From Akkermansia massiliensis (GTDB taxonomy: Bacteria; Verrucomicrobiota; Verrucomicrobiia; Verrucomicrobiales; Akkermansiaceae), in NCBI RefSeq assembly GCF_018847375.1, contig NZ_CP072036.1, positions 1,674,001-1,738,000 on the forward strand: a stretch of DNA of 64,000 nucleotides. Reading direction: 5' to 3'. The notes beneath the pieces were generated by a model. It was not told where the DNA came from, did no database searches, and worked only from the letters and a program-made list of their open reading frames with translations. Within the stretch, counting starts at the first letter, position 1, and every line of letters starts with the position of its first letter. The position numbers and the translations under genes were made by a program. This document shows positions 26,474-35,103 of the stretch, one piece after another.

Positions 26474-26821
26474 ATGAACATTATCAACAAAATCGAGCAA
26501 GAGCAACTCAAGGCGGATGTGACCCCATTTAACGTAGGTGATACCATCAAGGTTCACACTCGTGTTATTGAAGGCGGCAAGGAACGTATCCAGATTTTCC
26601 AGGGCATCGTGATCGCCAAGCGCGGTTCCGGCATCAATGAAGCTTTCACGGTCCGCAAGATTTCCTACGGTGAAGGCGTGGAGCGTGTGTTCCCCCTGCA
26701 CACCCCCCGCATCGCCAAGATTGAAGTCGTGAACCGCGGCAAGGTCCGCCGTGCCAAGCTTCACTACCTGCGCGGCCGTATCGGCAAGGACGCCATGATC
26801 GTGAAGTCCGCCAACCGGTAA
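26474..26821 (+). CDS. rplS: 50S ribosomal protein L19
   Basis: A 115-residue ribosomal protein at the 30S-50S interface. [50 protein letters not shown] sequence, [12 protein letters not shown] and the C-terminal basic patch [16 protein letters not shown] are all canonical. The length equals the family. It stands alone with a strong terminator 25 bases after its stop; the usual trmD and rimM neighbours are not here. Confidence 0.97.
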   Translation: MNIINKIEQEQLKADVTPFNVGDTIKVHTRVIEGGKERIQIFQGIVIAKRGSGINEAFTVRKISYGEGVERVFPLHTPRIAKIEVVNRGKVRRAKLHYLRGRIGKDAMIVKSANR

Positions 26822-26846
26822 TCGGAAAAATTGCTATTTTTGCTGG

Positions 26847-26880
26847 CCCGGCCCGCCGTGAGGCGAGGCCGGGTTTTTTA
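26847..26880 (+). terminator. Rho-independent terminator after rplS
   Basis: Stem CCCGGCC (26847-26853) / GGCCGGG (26867-26873), extended inside by CGCC/GGCG with one bulged A, followed by six T. Confidence 0.92.
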
Positions 26881-27033
26881 TGCCCGGAAGGTTTTATTCC
26901 ACCCCGGAGGAAGAAGGGGCCGGACGGGAAAGGAAGGCGTGAAAAAATTTTCGTGAAACCCCCTGTGAGGGCAACACGGTTTTTCCCGGTGAAAGTTCCG
27001 GAAAGGGGGAGAGAGGCTGAAAGAAAGCCGGCA

Positions 27034-27080
27034 AGAAAAAGGAACGGGATGGAACAAGTCCTCCGGCTTTTCCGTTCCTT
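27034..27080 (-). terminator. Terminator of the pseudokinase / DUF4328-like operon
   Basis: A perfect 9-bp stem AAGGAACGG (27039-27047) / CCGTTCCTT (27072-27080). On the minus strand the stem runs into TTTTTC. It lies about 32 bases after the stop at 27113. Confidence 0.65.
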
Positions 27081-27112
27081 CCGGCGGGGCTTTGCCGGGG
27101 GGAGGGAGCTAA

Positions 27113-27889
27113 TCAGGAAGGCAGGCGGTTGGCCAGCCTCTTTTGCAGGAAATAGAAGTGGAGCATCATCAGCACGGAACTTGCCAGGCTCACCAGGAAG
27201 GCCGTTCCGTTGTACATGATGACGGGGCGCACCATGCCGTTCAGCAGGGCTTCCAGCTCCCGGTCCAGCGCAAGCACGTTTTCCGGGCTTTCTTCCGCCC
27301 ATGCCCGGAGCGTCTCCGAGAAATGGAACAGGGGCTGGAACAGCGTATACAGGAAGATGAGCAGGGAACCCGGCACGCTGACGGCCCAGGCCAGCCATAT
27401 CCAGCCTTTTCCGCGTGAAGGGCCGGGGAAGGAGAGGGCCTTGTTGACGTCCAGCATGGCTTGAAGGGGCATCCAGATATTGCCCACGGGGAGGAAGAAG
27501 GAAAGGACGCAGAGCAGGGGAGAGGCGCGCATGGCTCCCTTCTTCACCGTTTCCGCATTCTGCGCCAGCCGGTAAACCAGCATCAGCCAGCAGACCACCA
27601 GCCCGGCCATGGACAGGTAAAACAGGCCGCCGTCCAGCGTCAACGGAGCGGCGGAGCTTGCATCCGCCCTGGCAAGGGAGAGGGAAAGGGAGGCGCGGTC
27701 CCCTTCCTGGAGTTCCTTCATGGTTTGAGCCAGCGTTTCCGAGATGGCTTGCTGAATCAGGGGAAGATCGTGGAAAAGCAGATAGAAGGTGCCCCCGGCC
27801 AGCGCCAGGGCAAACAGGCACAGGAGGAACAAGAGGACGCCGAGCTTCCGGAGGGGCGGAATTCCGGCTGAAAACGCTTCCGCAGGCAT
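27113..27889 (-). CDS. Membrane protein, DUF4328-like, 258 aa
   Basis: Four or more hydrophobic segments (about residues 15-40, 88-108, 124-142, 163-190 and 222-245). The phrase LSFFLPVGNIWMPLQAMLDVNKA closely resembles the DUF4328 core (W..P..N.W.P...). The N-terminal periplasmic-side loop contains a heptad-like charged region (TLAQTMKELQEGDRASL). Its start codon overlaps the stop of the preceding pseudokinase gene by one base (TAATG), so translation is probably coupled and the products may act together. Function unknown. Confidence 0.75.
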   Translation of the reverse strand: MPAEAFSAGIPPLRKLGVLLFLLCLFALALAGGTFYLLFHDLPLIQQAISETLAQTMKELQEGDRASLSLSLARADASSAAPLTLDGGLFYLSMAGLVVCWLMLVYRLAQNAETVKKGAMRASPLLCVLSFFLPVGNIWMPLQAMLDVNKALSFPGPSRGKGWIWLAWAVSVPGSLLIFLYTLFQPLFHFSETLRAWAEESPENVLALDRELEALLNGMVRPVIMYNGTAFLVSLASSVLMMLHFYFLQKRLANRLPS

Positions 27890-29562
27890 TATTCTTCCGC
27901 AGGTGCGGGGGCCGGTGTTTCCGCCGCTTCTTCCGGGCCGTATGCCTCCACTTCCGTCAGCGCCAGCGGATGGGCCGGATCGGTGGATTCCACGCGCAGG
28001 GCGCGCGCCTTGACCGGAGCTTCCAGCTTCCAGGTGGTGACGTTGGTGGATTTTTCCGAGGGTGTGGTGTTGAAGGTTTTTTCCGCCAGCACGTTCTTGT
28101 CATTGTCGTACAGAATCACCTTGAATTCCTCCATGGTGCCCAGCAGAGTCAGGTTGGCTGGCGTGTAAATAACCACTTTTTCTATGGTGCGGTTGGTCTC
28201 CTTGCCGAAGTCGATGCCGAACCAGGCGGTTTTTCCTTCCGCCACGCCGGTGGCGCTGATGGAAACGTCGGAAAGCTCGGAGCTGGTATTGCCGTCCACG
28301 GCCTTTTCCGGACCGTAGGCGCCCAGCATGTTGCGGTTGGAGCTCTGGCGCACCTTGACGCCGGGCTGAAGGCTCCAGTTGACTTTGCCGGGTTCGGCGG
28401 AGGGTTTGGGAGCTGCAGGCACGGGTTCCGGATGCGGGAGCGGGGCAGGTGCGGGAACCGCAGGGGCCGGAGTGGTGTTTTCCGCGACGGCCGGGGCAGA
28501 GGGCGCAGGTGTTGCCGGAGCATGGCGGCGCGCTTCCCTGTTCGCTTTTCTCGCCGCATCCGCCTTCGCGTTGTTTTCCTTCTGCACCTGTTCGTTGTAG
28601 TCATTGCGCATTCTGACGACGTCCTTCTTGTACAGGATGCAGGTGTAGGTCAGCACAATGCCCACGATCAGGGCCGGGATAAGGTAGTAGTAAACATTGG
28701 TCTGCCCTTTCTGCATATTCATGGCGGGGACGGGCGTTGAGGACGGCCGGGGAGGAATGGCTGCCGCGTTTCTTCCCGTGGGGCTGGCGATGGCCTTGTC
28801 CAGGTCCGTGATAAAGTCCCCCAGGTTCCGGTAGCGTTCGCGGGTGTCCGGATTGATGGCCCGGGAGACCACGGCGTCCACGGCGTCGCTGCACTTGATC
28901 AGGGTGGAGGGCATGGCGAAGCCCGCTTCCATCGGCGTCTTGCGGGTCAGCAGGATGTAGAGCGTCAGCCCCAGGGCGTAAATGTCCATGCCCGGCGTGA
29001 AGGCGGCTTCCGCCCCGGTGACCCATTCCGGAGAGGCGAAGTCCCCCATGTCTACCGGGGGCTGCGCGGGATAAATGTTGATGGGCAGCAGCAGGGCGTC
29101 TCCGCCGTCCGCGCGCAGGGAAATCAGCTTGGGCGTGATGCCGCCGTGAAAGATGTTTTTCCGGTGCAGCGTCAGCAGGCCTTCCGCCATGTTCCGCACC
29201 AGGTTGAGCGCCGCCTGGGGGGATATCTGGGGGAGGGTTTCCAGGTCCGCCAGGCGCGGATAGGGGGAGTGTTCGGAAATGATGAAGGTGAACGGTCCTG
29301 CCTGTCCCACTTCGTAAACGCGCAGAAGGCCCTGGTGCGCCTGTTCCACAATGGTGAGGGAGCGGACGATGAATTCCGGATTCCAGCCGAAGACTCCGGC
29401 TTCCTCCGTGGGGACCACCCGCAGCATGACGGGAGCGAAATTGGATTTCAGGGTGGCGGTGAAAATTTGCTGGGGGCCTTTGGCCCCGACAAGCTGGATG
29501 TTTTCCAGCTGGGGGAAGAGGGCGGAAATCTGGTCCATGGAAAGGGAATCGTCGGCAGGCAT
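27889..29562 (-). CDS. Pseudokinase-transmembrane-discoidin (F5/8 type C) protein
   Basis: A 557-residue three-part protein. Residues about 1-265 have the layout of a bacterial Ser/Thr kinase (helix around AALNLVRNMAEGLLTLHRKNIFHGGITPKLISL, FASPEWVTG, DIYALGLTLYILLTRKTPMEAG). However, the catalytic HRD loop is FHGGIT, and I find no credible DFG or VAIK lysine, so catalysis is unlikely. A single helix (YYYLIPALIVGIVLTYTCILY) at about 285-306 is followed by an Ala/Pro linker (about 330-385). The C-terminal 150 residues resemble a discoidin/F5-8C domain (GPEKAVDGNTSSELSD, WFGIDFGKETNRTIEKVVIY). A cytoplasmic sensor with an external sugar- or surface-binding domain is plausible. Confidence 0.8.
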   Translation of the reverse strand: MPADDSLSMDQISALFPQLENIQLVGAKGPQQIFTATLKSNFAPVMLRVVPTEEAGVFGWNPEFIVRSLTIVEQAHQGLLRVYEVGQAGPFTFIISEHSPYPRLADLETLPQISPQAALNLVRNMAEGLLTLHRKNIFHGGITPKLISLRADGGDALLLPINIYPAQPPVDMGDFASPEWVTGAEAAFTPGMDIYALGLTLYILLTRKTPMEAGFAMPSTLIKCSDAVDAVVSRAINPDTRERYRNLGDFITDLDKAIASPTGRNAAAIPPRPSSTPVPAMNMQKGQTNVYYYLIPALIVGIVLTYTCILYKKDVVRMRNDYNEQVQKENNAKADAARKANREARRHAPATPAPSAPAVAENTTPAPAVPAPAPLPHPEPVPAAPKPSAEPGKVNWSLQPGVKVRQSSNRNMLGAYGPEKAVDGNTSSELSDVSISATGVAEGKTAWFGIDFGKETNRTIEKVVIYTPANLTLLGTMEEFKVILYDNDKNVLAEKTFNTTPSEKSTNVTTWKLEAPVKARALRVESTDPAHPLALTEVEAYGPEEAAETPAPAPAEE

Positions 29563-29918
29563 GGAAAAGGGAGGTGGAATAGTATCGGCAAACAGTCTAC
29601 CTTAAAATCCTTGCCGGAAGCAACTCTATAAGCGGGCATATTTTGCTGGCGGGATGTCCTGACGCTGAACGGAAACCGCTCGTGCCGGGCCGGAACGGCC
29701 TTTTCCGGGCGGGGTGGACGCTCTCCTTTGAAGAAGGCGTCCCGAGGGGCCGTTCTTTCCGTATCCATACGGTTGACGGGCCTGTTCCTTCCGCTGGCGC
29801 AATGGTTTTTCCTGACGGGGAAGTTTGTTGGAAAAGGCGGATGCCCCCTCCGTTTTCAGGAAGGGTTGTTTCCTCTTCGTTCCGTGGCCGGAAGACGGCC
29901 TTTTTGCCTGCCGTCCGG
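29563..29918. other. Intergenic stretch without a recognised gene
   Basis: 356 bases. Several frames are open because of the GC-rich composition, but none has a convincing start or protein-like composition. A hairpin GGCCG-GAAGA-CGGCC followed by TTTTT on the plus strand (29886-29905) looks like a terminator with no clear gene to serve. Confidence 0.5.
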
Positions 29919-30095
29919 TTAAAACAGGAGGGGCAGAAGCCGGAAGGCCGAACCGGCAAATTCAGCGGGGAGTTTGTGTTTGTCCACGATTGCCCGAACC
30001 TCCTTTTTACTCAGGAACCGTTCTTCCTTTTTCGCTTTGAACGCGGTCCAGTCAACCATGATGGATGACAGGAGCTGGGACAGGAAATCATGCAT
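29919..30095 (-). CDS. Possible small protein, 58 aa
   Basis: A short frame from ATG at 30093-30095 to TAA at 29919-29921, 51 bases downstream of the lipoprotein hydrolase gene on the same strand. The product opens MHDFLSQLLSSIMVDWTAF and continues with a strongly charged helix (KAKKEERFLSKKEVRAIVDK), a protein-like composition. An internal ATG 12 codons in is an alternative start. There is no clear Shine-Dalgarno sequence. It is too short for routine ORF calling, so conservation is needed to decide. Confidence 0.35.
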   Translation of the reverse strand: MHDFLSQLLSSIMVDWTAFKAKKEERFLSKKEVRAIVDKHKLPAEFAGSAFRLLPLLF

Positions 30096-30146
30096 GCGAA
30101 AGAGCGGGGTATTTCCAGAGGCCCGGCGGGGAGCCGCATTCCTGCA

Positions 30147-31883
30147 TTACGGCCTTTTAAGGATGATGGGCGGGGCGGGGTTGGTCTGCCACACCGGGGT
30201 GGCGGCCCGTGCGTCCGCTTCCTCCAGCGTCTGGCGCCCCTTGACCTTCATCAGGTGTTCCCGGAGGATGCGCCGCAGTTCCACGGCGGCGGCCGGGTCA
30301 TCCTGCACGCTGTGCCCGGACGGGACGATTTTTTCACTGGCGCTCCAGTCCAGATGGGAGGAGCGGTACTTGACCACGCCGTCGGAGGAGTGGGGCGTAT
30401 CGTTCCTGCCCCTGTCCCCGATGATGGAATGGACGGGAACGTTCGGGTCCCCGCGCAACTCCGACATGTACTTGACCAGGGAGGAGTTCGGGGAAAGCTG
30501 GCGGATGCTGGTGAGTTCGTCCTTCAGCTGCAGGGGATTGAGCAGGAACATGCCGCGGCTGAGGGTGGCGATGCGGGTGACTTCCTCCAGCATGTCCGCC
30601 GGGAGATCGATCAGGCGCTGGCCCAGCCGCCCTATCCAGTTGTCCGCAAAGGTGGAGCCGCGGTGCGGGGTGGCCATGTACACGATGCGCGTGACGCCCC
30701 TGGCGGGGGAGAAGATAAAATTGTTCTGGAGCTGTTCAAGCATGGGCTCGTCACAGTGCAGGGGTTCCAGCCCGGTTTTCCAGTTCTCCAGCGTCATGTC
30801 TGCAAAGGTTTCCGGGGGAAGCTCAAAGAGGCCCTTCATCAGCGTCCAGGGCTTGGTGGAGTTGTTGAAGCGGGTGATGAGGCCGCCCATGGAGTGCCCC
30901 ACCATGACGATGTTGTTCATTTCCCTGGAGTCGCCGCGGGGATTGTATTCCTGCATGAGTTCCTCCAGGGCCTTCCGCTGCCTGCTGGCCGGAATGGTCC
31001 AGGCCAGGCCGGACGGATAGCCGAAGAACCAGAACTGGTAGTTTTCCCGGATGACGGGATCCACCAGAAGGCGGTTGGTCAGGTTGGCAAAGGTGGCGGG
31101 GCCGGACATCAGGCCGTGGGTGAAGACCACGGGAATTTTCCGGGGGTCATAGGGTTCGGAAAAATAAAGCCCCATCGTATTGATGGCCTTTTTGGGACGG
31201 AACGCGCCCAGCAGTTCCGTTCCGTCCGCGTCGGAAAGCTTCCAGAAAAGGGCGATGGGAACGGAGAAGTTGGCCGCCAGGGGCTGACGCACCTTGTTTT
31301 TGCCGATGAAGACGTGCTCATTCATCAGACGGGGAATGGTGCGGAGGGTGGGCTTCCCGTCCACCATGCGGTCAAAGTCCAGGATGGCCGTCAGCGTGTG
31401 CACGTTCCCGTTGTCCTTGAGCACGTTGGCATGGGGCCGGGAGACGCCCTGGGGCGCCAGGCCCGCCAGGGGAATGCCCATTCCCTCCACGGTTACGCTT
31501 TCCCGCAGGCGGAAGGTGGGGTCCACTTCGTCGGACATGAAGATGGCCTCGTAGAACCAGGGGTTGCTGTCCTTGGCGTAAGGAGATTTTTCAATGATGA
31601 AGGGGAGGCTTTGACGCTTCTTCTCATTCATGCCGCCCTCCCGTTTGGCCTCTTTCAGGTGGGAGGCCAGCTTCCGGATGCACGCGTTGTATTTTTTTCT
31701 GGCTTCCGGCCATTCCCTGCTGCGGTGGGGAGAGGAGAGGATGAGCCATGCGGCCTGGGCTTCCCGGATGGCTGCGGCGTCATCCTGGTAATGGGCGTAC
31801 GCCCTTTCCTGCTGCTGGTGGTGCAGGGAACAGCCGGAAAGGCCCATGAGAAGGCCTAGAAGAAGGGCGGAAGCCGTTTTCAT
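30147..31883 (-). CDS. Lipoprotein alpha/beta hydrolase (lipase/esterase-like)
   Basis: About 578 residues from the ATG at 31881-31883 (a TTG three codons earlier is less likely). The lipobox LSGC places the lipidated cysteine at residue 18. Residues 20-230 are a helical and beta N-terminal region without a match I recognise. The hydrolase core starts near VVFTHGLMSGPATFANL, the oxyanion region. The nucleophile S331 is in VMVGHSMGGLI. A late SGHSVQDDPAAAVELRRIL holds the likely catalytic His. It resembles PGAP1-like or triacylglycerol-lipase families. It lies 22 bases after sufS, at the end of a long co-directional run. Confidence 0.83.
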   Translation of the reverse strand: MKTASALLLGLLMGLSGCSLHHQQQERAYAHYQDDAAAIREAQAAWLILSSPHRSREWPEARKKYNACIRKLASHLKEAKREGGMNEKKRQSLPFIIEKSPYAKDSNPWFYEAIFMSDEVDPTFRLRESVTVEGMGIPLAGLAPQGVSRPHANVLKDNGNVHTLTAILDFDRMVDGKPTLRTIPRLMNEHVFIGKNKVRQPLAANFSVPIALFWKLSDADGTELLGAFRPKKAINTMGLYFSEPYDPRKIPVVFTHGLMSGPATFANLTNRLLVDPVIRENYQFWFFGYPSGLAWTIPASRQRKALEELMQEYNPRGDSREMNNIVMVGHSMGGLITRFNNSTKPWTLMKGLFELPPETFADMTLENWKTGLEPLHCDEPMLEQLQNNFIFSPARGVTRIVYMATPHRGSTFADNWIGRLGQRLIDLPADMLEEVTRIATLSRGMFLLNPLQLKDELTSIRQLSPNSSLVKYMSELRGDPNVPVHSIIGDRGRNDTPHSSDGVVKYRSSHLDWSASEKIVPSGHSVQDDPAAAVELRRILREHLMKVKGRQTLEEADARAATPVWQTNPAPPIILKRP

Positions 31884-31913
31884 GATGAACAAGGAGAGAA
31901 GGGGGCGGAGAGG

Positions 31914-33140
31914 TCAGGAGAGCATGTCCAGAGCCCGGTTCATGGACTTGAGGAAGGTCTGAACTTCCTCTTCCGTATTGTACAGGGCAAAGGAGGCGCG
32001 GGTGGTTCCCGTGGTTCCCAGGGCGCACATGAGAGGCTGGCAGCAATGGTGCCCGGTGCGCACGGCAATGCCCATCTGGTCCAGCAGGGTGCCCAGGTCG
32101 TAATGGTGGATGCCTTCCGCCAGGACGGAGACCACGGCGCTGTGCGGCACGTCCGGGGCCAGCACGGTCAGGCGCGGCATGGCCTTGAGGCCTTCCACGG
32201 CCATGTCCGTCAGTTTCTGTTCATGGGCGGCGATGTTGTCCAGCCCCAGTCCGGAGACGTAGCGGATGGCCGCCGCCAGACCTACCGCTCCGCCAATGTT
32301 GGGCGTCCCTGCCTCATATTTGAAAGGGATGTCGTTGTAGACGGTTTTTTCAAAGGTGACTTCCTTGATCATCTCCCCGCCGCCCATCCACGGCGGCAGC
32401 TTTTCCAGCAGCTCCCTTTTTCCCCACAGCGCGCCGATGCCGGTGGGTGCGTACAGCTTGTGGCCGGAAAAGGCGTACAGGTCGCATCCCAGTTCCTGAA
32501 CGTCCACGTTCATGTGGGAGACGGCCTGGGCGCCGTCAATCAGCACAATGGTGTCCGGCCTGTTTTCCCTGGCAAGCGCGGTGATCTCCTGCACGGGATT
32601 GATTGTTCCGAGCGTGTTGGAGACGTGGCCCACGGCCACGATGCGGGTGCGGGGGGAAAGCAGGTTCCGGTAGGCCTCCATGTCCAGCGTCTGGCCCGGC
32701 GTCAGCGGGACTACCTTGAGGACCGCGCCCGTGCGTTCGCAGAGCATCTGCCAGGGGACGATGTTGGAATGGTGCTCACAGGCGGTCAGGATAACTTCGT
32801 CCCCCGGCTTGACCATGCCGGACCTGGCGATGGTGTCTGCCGCCAGGTTGATGCCCATGGTGCAGCCGGAGGTGAACAGGACTTCCGCCGTTTCCGGCGC
32901 GTTGATGAACCGGGCCACCGTTTCCCGCGACTCTTCATGCGCCTCCGTGGCAAGCTGGCTCAGGTAGTGGGAGCCGCGGTGCACGTTGGCGTTCTGCGTT
33001 TCATAATAATTCCGGGTGGCATCCAGGACGGCCAGGGGCTTCTGCGTGGTGGCCGCATTGTCCAGGTAAATGAGCGGTTTGCCGTGCACGCTGGTTTCCA
33101 GGATGGGAAACTGCGGGCGGATGGTTGCTGTGTCAAGCAT
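31914..33140 (-). CDS. sufS: Cysteine desulfurase, SufS/Csd type
   Basis: A 408-residue PLP enzyme that removes sulfur from cysteine for Fe-S cluster assembly. LIYLDNAATTQKPLAVLD is the N-terminal signature. The PLP lysine is in AFSGHKLYAPTGIGALWG, and the persulfide cysteine is in VRTGHHCCQPLM near residue 366, the group II (SufS) form with a conserved RTGHHC. The second Cys replaces the usual Ala. sufBCD are not adjacent. The rhodanese gene ends two bases upstream, which suggests sulfur transfer between the products. Confidence 0.94.
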   Translation of the reverse strand: MLDTATIRPQFPILETSVHGKPLIYLDNAATTQKPLAVLDATRNYYETQNANVHRGSHYLSQLATEAHEESRETVARFINAPETAEVLFTSGCTMGINLAADTIARSGMVKPGDEVILTACEHHSNIVPWQMLCERTGAVLKVVPLTPGQTLDMEAYRNLLSPRTRIVAVGHVSNTLGTINPVQEITALARENRPDTIVLIDGAQAVSHMNVDVQELGCDLYAFSGHKLYAPTGIGALWGKRELLEKLPPWMGGGEMIKEVTFEKTVYNDIPFKYEAGTPNIGGAVGLAAAIRYVSGLGLDNIAAHEQKLTDMAVEGLKAMPRLTVLAPDVPHSAVVSVLAEGIHHYDLGTLLDQMGIAVRTGHHCCQPLMCALGTTGTTRASFALYNTEEEVQTFLKSMNRALDMLS

Positions 33141-33142
33141 GG

Positions 33143-33625
33143 CTATGGTACGAGTGAGGGTTCTTTGCGCAATTCGTCCCAGCCCCCTTCCAGAATGAAG
33201 ATGGGCGCGCGGATGCCGTATTCCGGCTTTTTCAGTTCATTGGCTACGGCTGCGCTGGAGGTGCAGTCCCTGCTGCAAAAGATGACGATGCAGCAGCCCT
33301 TGTCTTCCGCCGTCATCAGGGCTTCCATGGCGTTGGCCAGGAGTTCCTGGTAATTGGCGTCCGCCGGGCGGATGGGGTAGACGGGGGCCTGCGTGATAGT
33401 GTGGCGTTCAAAGTCGTCCTGCTTTCTGGCGTCTATCCAGATGACTTTTCCCGGCCATTCCTTCAGCACCTGGGCCAGGCACACGTGCCCCTCCTCCAGC
33501 GTCTCCGGATTGCAGGGCGGCGTGCGGAACGGCTGGATGACGCGCAGGTCCAGCGCAGCGATGCCCACGGCCAGCAGGAATACGGCCAGCAGGAGCTTCA
33601 GGGCGGTGGAAAGGGCGTCTCTCAT
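33143..33625 (-). CDS. Membrane-anchored rhodanese-like protein
   Basis: A 160-residue protein. One transmembrane or signal helix spans about residues 8-27 (ALKLLLAVFLLAVGIAALDL). A single rhodanese domain follows: VIWIDARKQDDFERHTI is the WxDAR motif of the fold, and the active loop FCSRDCTSSAAVA places the catalytic cysteine at C117 with a second cysteine at C121. The loop is not the classic CRxGxR, so sulfurtransferase activity is likely but not assured. It sits between the DUF1573 gene and sufS in a tight operon. Confidence 0.82.
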   Translation of the reverse strand: MRDALSTALKLLLAVFLLAVGIAALDLRVIQPFRTPPCNPETLEEGHVCLAQVLKEWPGKVIWIDARKQDDFERHTITQAPVYPIRPADANYQELLANAMEALMTAEDKGCCIVIFCSRDCTSSAAVANELKKPEYGIRAPIFILEGGWDELRKEPSLVP

Positions 33626-33635
33626 GTGGGGAAGG

Positions 33636-34298
33636 TCAGTTTTCCTTGATGGTCAGGAACCCCATCTGGCGCTTGTAGCGCGGCACGGTGGAATCCGTGC
33701 GCACCCAGATGGTGTTGAAGGCCGGCTTGGCCGTGGACCTGGGAGTGACGATGATTTTGTATTCCCTGCCTTTCTTCACGGTCACGGGCTCATAGTCAAA
33801 GGCGTCCCCGGTCAGGTCCACCGTGGTCAGGTTGACGGGCAGTTCCTTGGAGATGGTGATTTTAATGGTCTTGGGGGCAGGGGCTTCTCCCCTGGTCCAT
33901 TCCAGCTTGCGGGGTTCCATCCGGATGATGTCCGGGATTTGCGCGCGTATCACCAGCTTGTAGGCGGAGCCGTTGGCGTGCACCGTCATGTCCTTGTCCA
34001 CGGTGCCGGAAAAGTTGCCGGTCTTCATCACGGCGCTGATGACGCCGGATTCCCCCGGAGCGTACGTCAGCTTGTTATCCTTCGCCCCGGCGGTGGTGCA
34101 GTCGCAGGAGACATGGATTTTGCTGATCGTGACGGGAACGCCGGAGGTATTGGTGAACGGGAAGGAGGCCGTGATGCTGTCCTGGTCCGGAGCCACCTTT
34201 ACCGGAACCACCGTTTCCTTGAAGGACAGTTCGTTTTTGCCGGAGGCGAGGCCCCCGCACAGCAGCAGTCCTGACAGAATAATGGTCCGGATGGTCAT
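33636..34298 (-). CDS. Exported DUF1573 family protein
   Basis: 220 residues from the ATG at 34296-34298, seven bases after the lspA stop; a longer frame upstream is out of phase with a signal peptide and lies inside lspA. Residues 1-20 are a signal sequence (MTIRTIILSGLLLCGGLASG). Residues 35-105 form the DUF1573 Ig-like beta-sandwich with the hallmark VSCDCTTAG (C65 and C67), and a second beta domain follows to residue 220. Such proteins are abundant in Bacteroidetes and Verrucomicrobia; function is unknown, and the CxC pair may bind metal or form a disulfide. Confidence 0.85.
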   Translation of the reverse strand: MTIRTIILSGLLLCGGLASGKNELSFKETVVPVKVAPDQDSITASFPFTNTSGVPVTISKIHVSCDCTTAGAKDNKLTYAPGESGVISAVMKTGNFSGTVDKDMTVHANGSAYKLVIRAQIPDIIRMEPRKLEWTRGEAPAPKTIKITISKELPVNLTTVDLTGDAFDYEPVTVKKGREYKIIVTPRSTAKPAFNTIWVRTDSTVPRYKRQMGFLTIKEN

Positions 34299-34305
34299 GG
34301 TCGTT

Positions 34306-35079
34306 TCAGGATGGTTTTTCCTCTTTCTTCCTGGCGGAGAAGATGCTGGCGATGAAGAAGATGATCGCCGCCACGAAGATGCAGGAGTCCGCCACGTTGA
34401 AGGCGGGCCAGCGGTAGTTGAAGAGGGGAATGGTGACGTCAATGAAGTCCACCACGTAGCCGTTCATGAGCTTCGTGAAGAAGCCGTGCGGCTGTTCGTA
34501 GGGAATCAGGAAGCCCTGCATCAGGCGGTCCGTCAGGTTGCCCGCCACCCCGGCCAGCAGCAGCACATAGGCCAGCTTGAGCCATACCGTATGGAAAAAG
34601 TTTTTCCGGTAGAGCACGACCAGGGCCACGATGGCGAGCACGGGAATCGCCAGGAACAGGTAGCTGGACCATGCCGTTCCGTTGCCCAGCCCGAAGGCCA
34701 CGCCCGTGTTGTGCACGCGGGTGATATTCACGGCGCCGTCCAGGAAGGAAATGGGTTCCAGCTCCCTCAGCCTGTTCAGGGCGTCCACCGTGTTCGGGTT
34801 CAGGTCCTGGAACTGCGCCATGTCCGCCGCCGGTATGTGCCCGTTCGTGGCGAAGTCCAGCGTGCCGTCCGCATTGACGTGGTGGAAGCCCGGAAAGTCC
34901 GGCAGGTAGGCGTACTTGTGGACTTTCTCGTTCAGGTAGTTCAGCGGGAAGCGGTGGACGATCCACAGCTTGCTTGCCTGGTCCAGTACATACAGCCCTA
35001 CGCCCAGCAGGCTCCACCAGAGCCAGCCGGGAGGCGTTTTCTTATGGGGGCCGGGTTCCTTTTCCGTCTGGGTATCCAT
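34306..35079 (-). CDS. lspA: Lipoprotein signal peptidase (signal peptidase II), extended form
   Basis: Inner-membrane aspartic protease that trims lipoprotein signal peptides after lipidation. Catalytic motifs are NITRVHNTGVAFGLGNG, GGVAGNLTDRL-like sequence (AGVAGNLTDRL, first Asp) and PAFNVADSCIF (second Asp). Four transmembrane segments are visible. It has 257 residues against a usual 150-170; the surplus is about 75 residues between TM1 and NITRVHN (KVHKYAYLP...RELEPISFLDG), which would be periplasmic. It follows ileS by 24 bases, a classic ileS-lspA linkage. Confidence 0.94.
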   Translation of the reverse strand: MDTQTEKEPGPHKKTPPGWLWWSLLGVGLYVLDQASKLWIVHRFPLNYLNEKVHKYAYLPDFPGFHHVNADGTLDFATNGHIPAADMAQFQDLNPNTVDALNRLRELEPISFLDGAVNITRVHNTGVAFGLGNGTAWSSYLFLAIPVLAIVALVVLYRKNFFHTVWLKLAYVLLLAGVAGNLTDRLMQGFLIPYEQPHGFFTKLMNGYVVDFIDVTIPLFNYRWPAFNVADSCIFVAAIIFFIASIFSARKKEEKPS

Positions 35080-35103
35080 AAAAGATCGGGGAATGGTTTC
35101 AGT

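Noticed and set aside
29643..30068. Plus-strand frame of 141 codons in the 29.6-30.1 kb gap
   Set aside because: Low-quality composition, no ribosome-binding site, and it crosses a hairpin with a T-tract; the small minus-strand frame is a better candidate.
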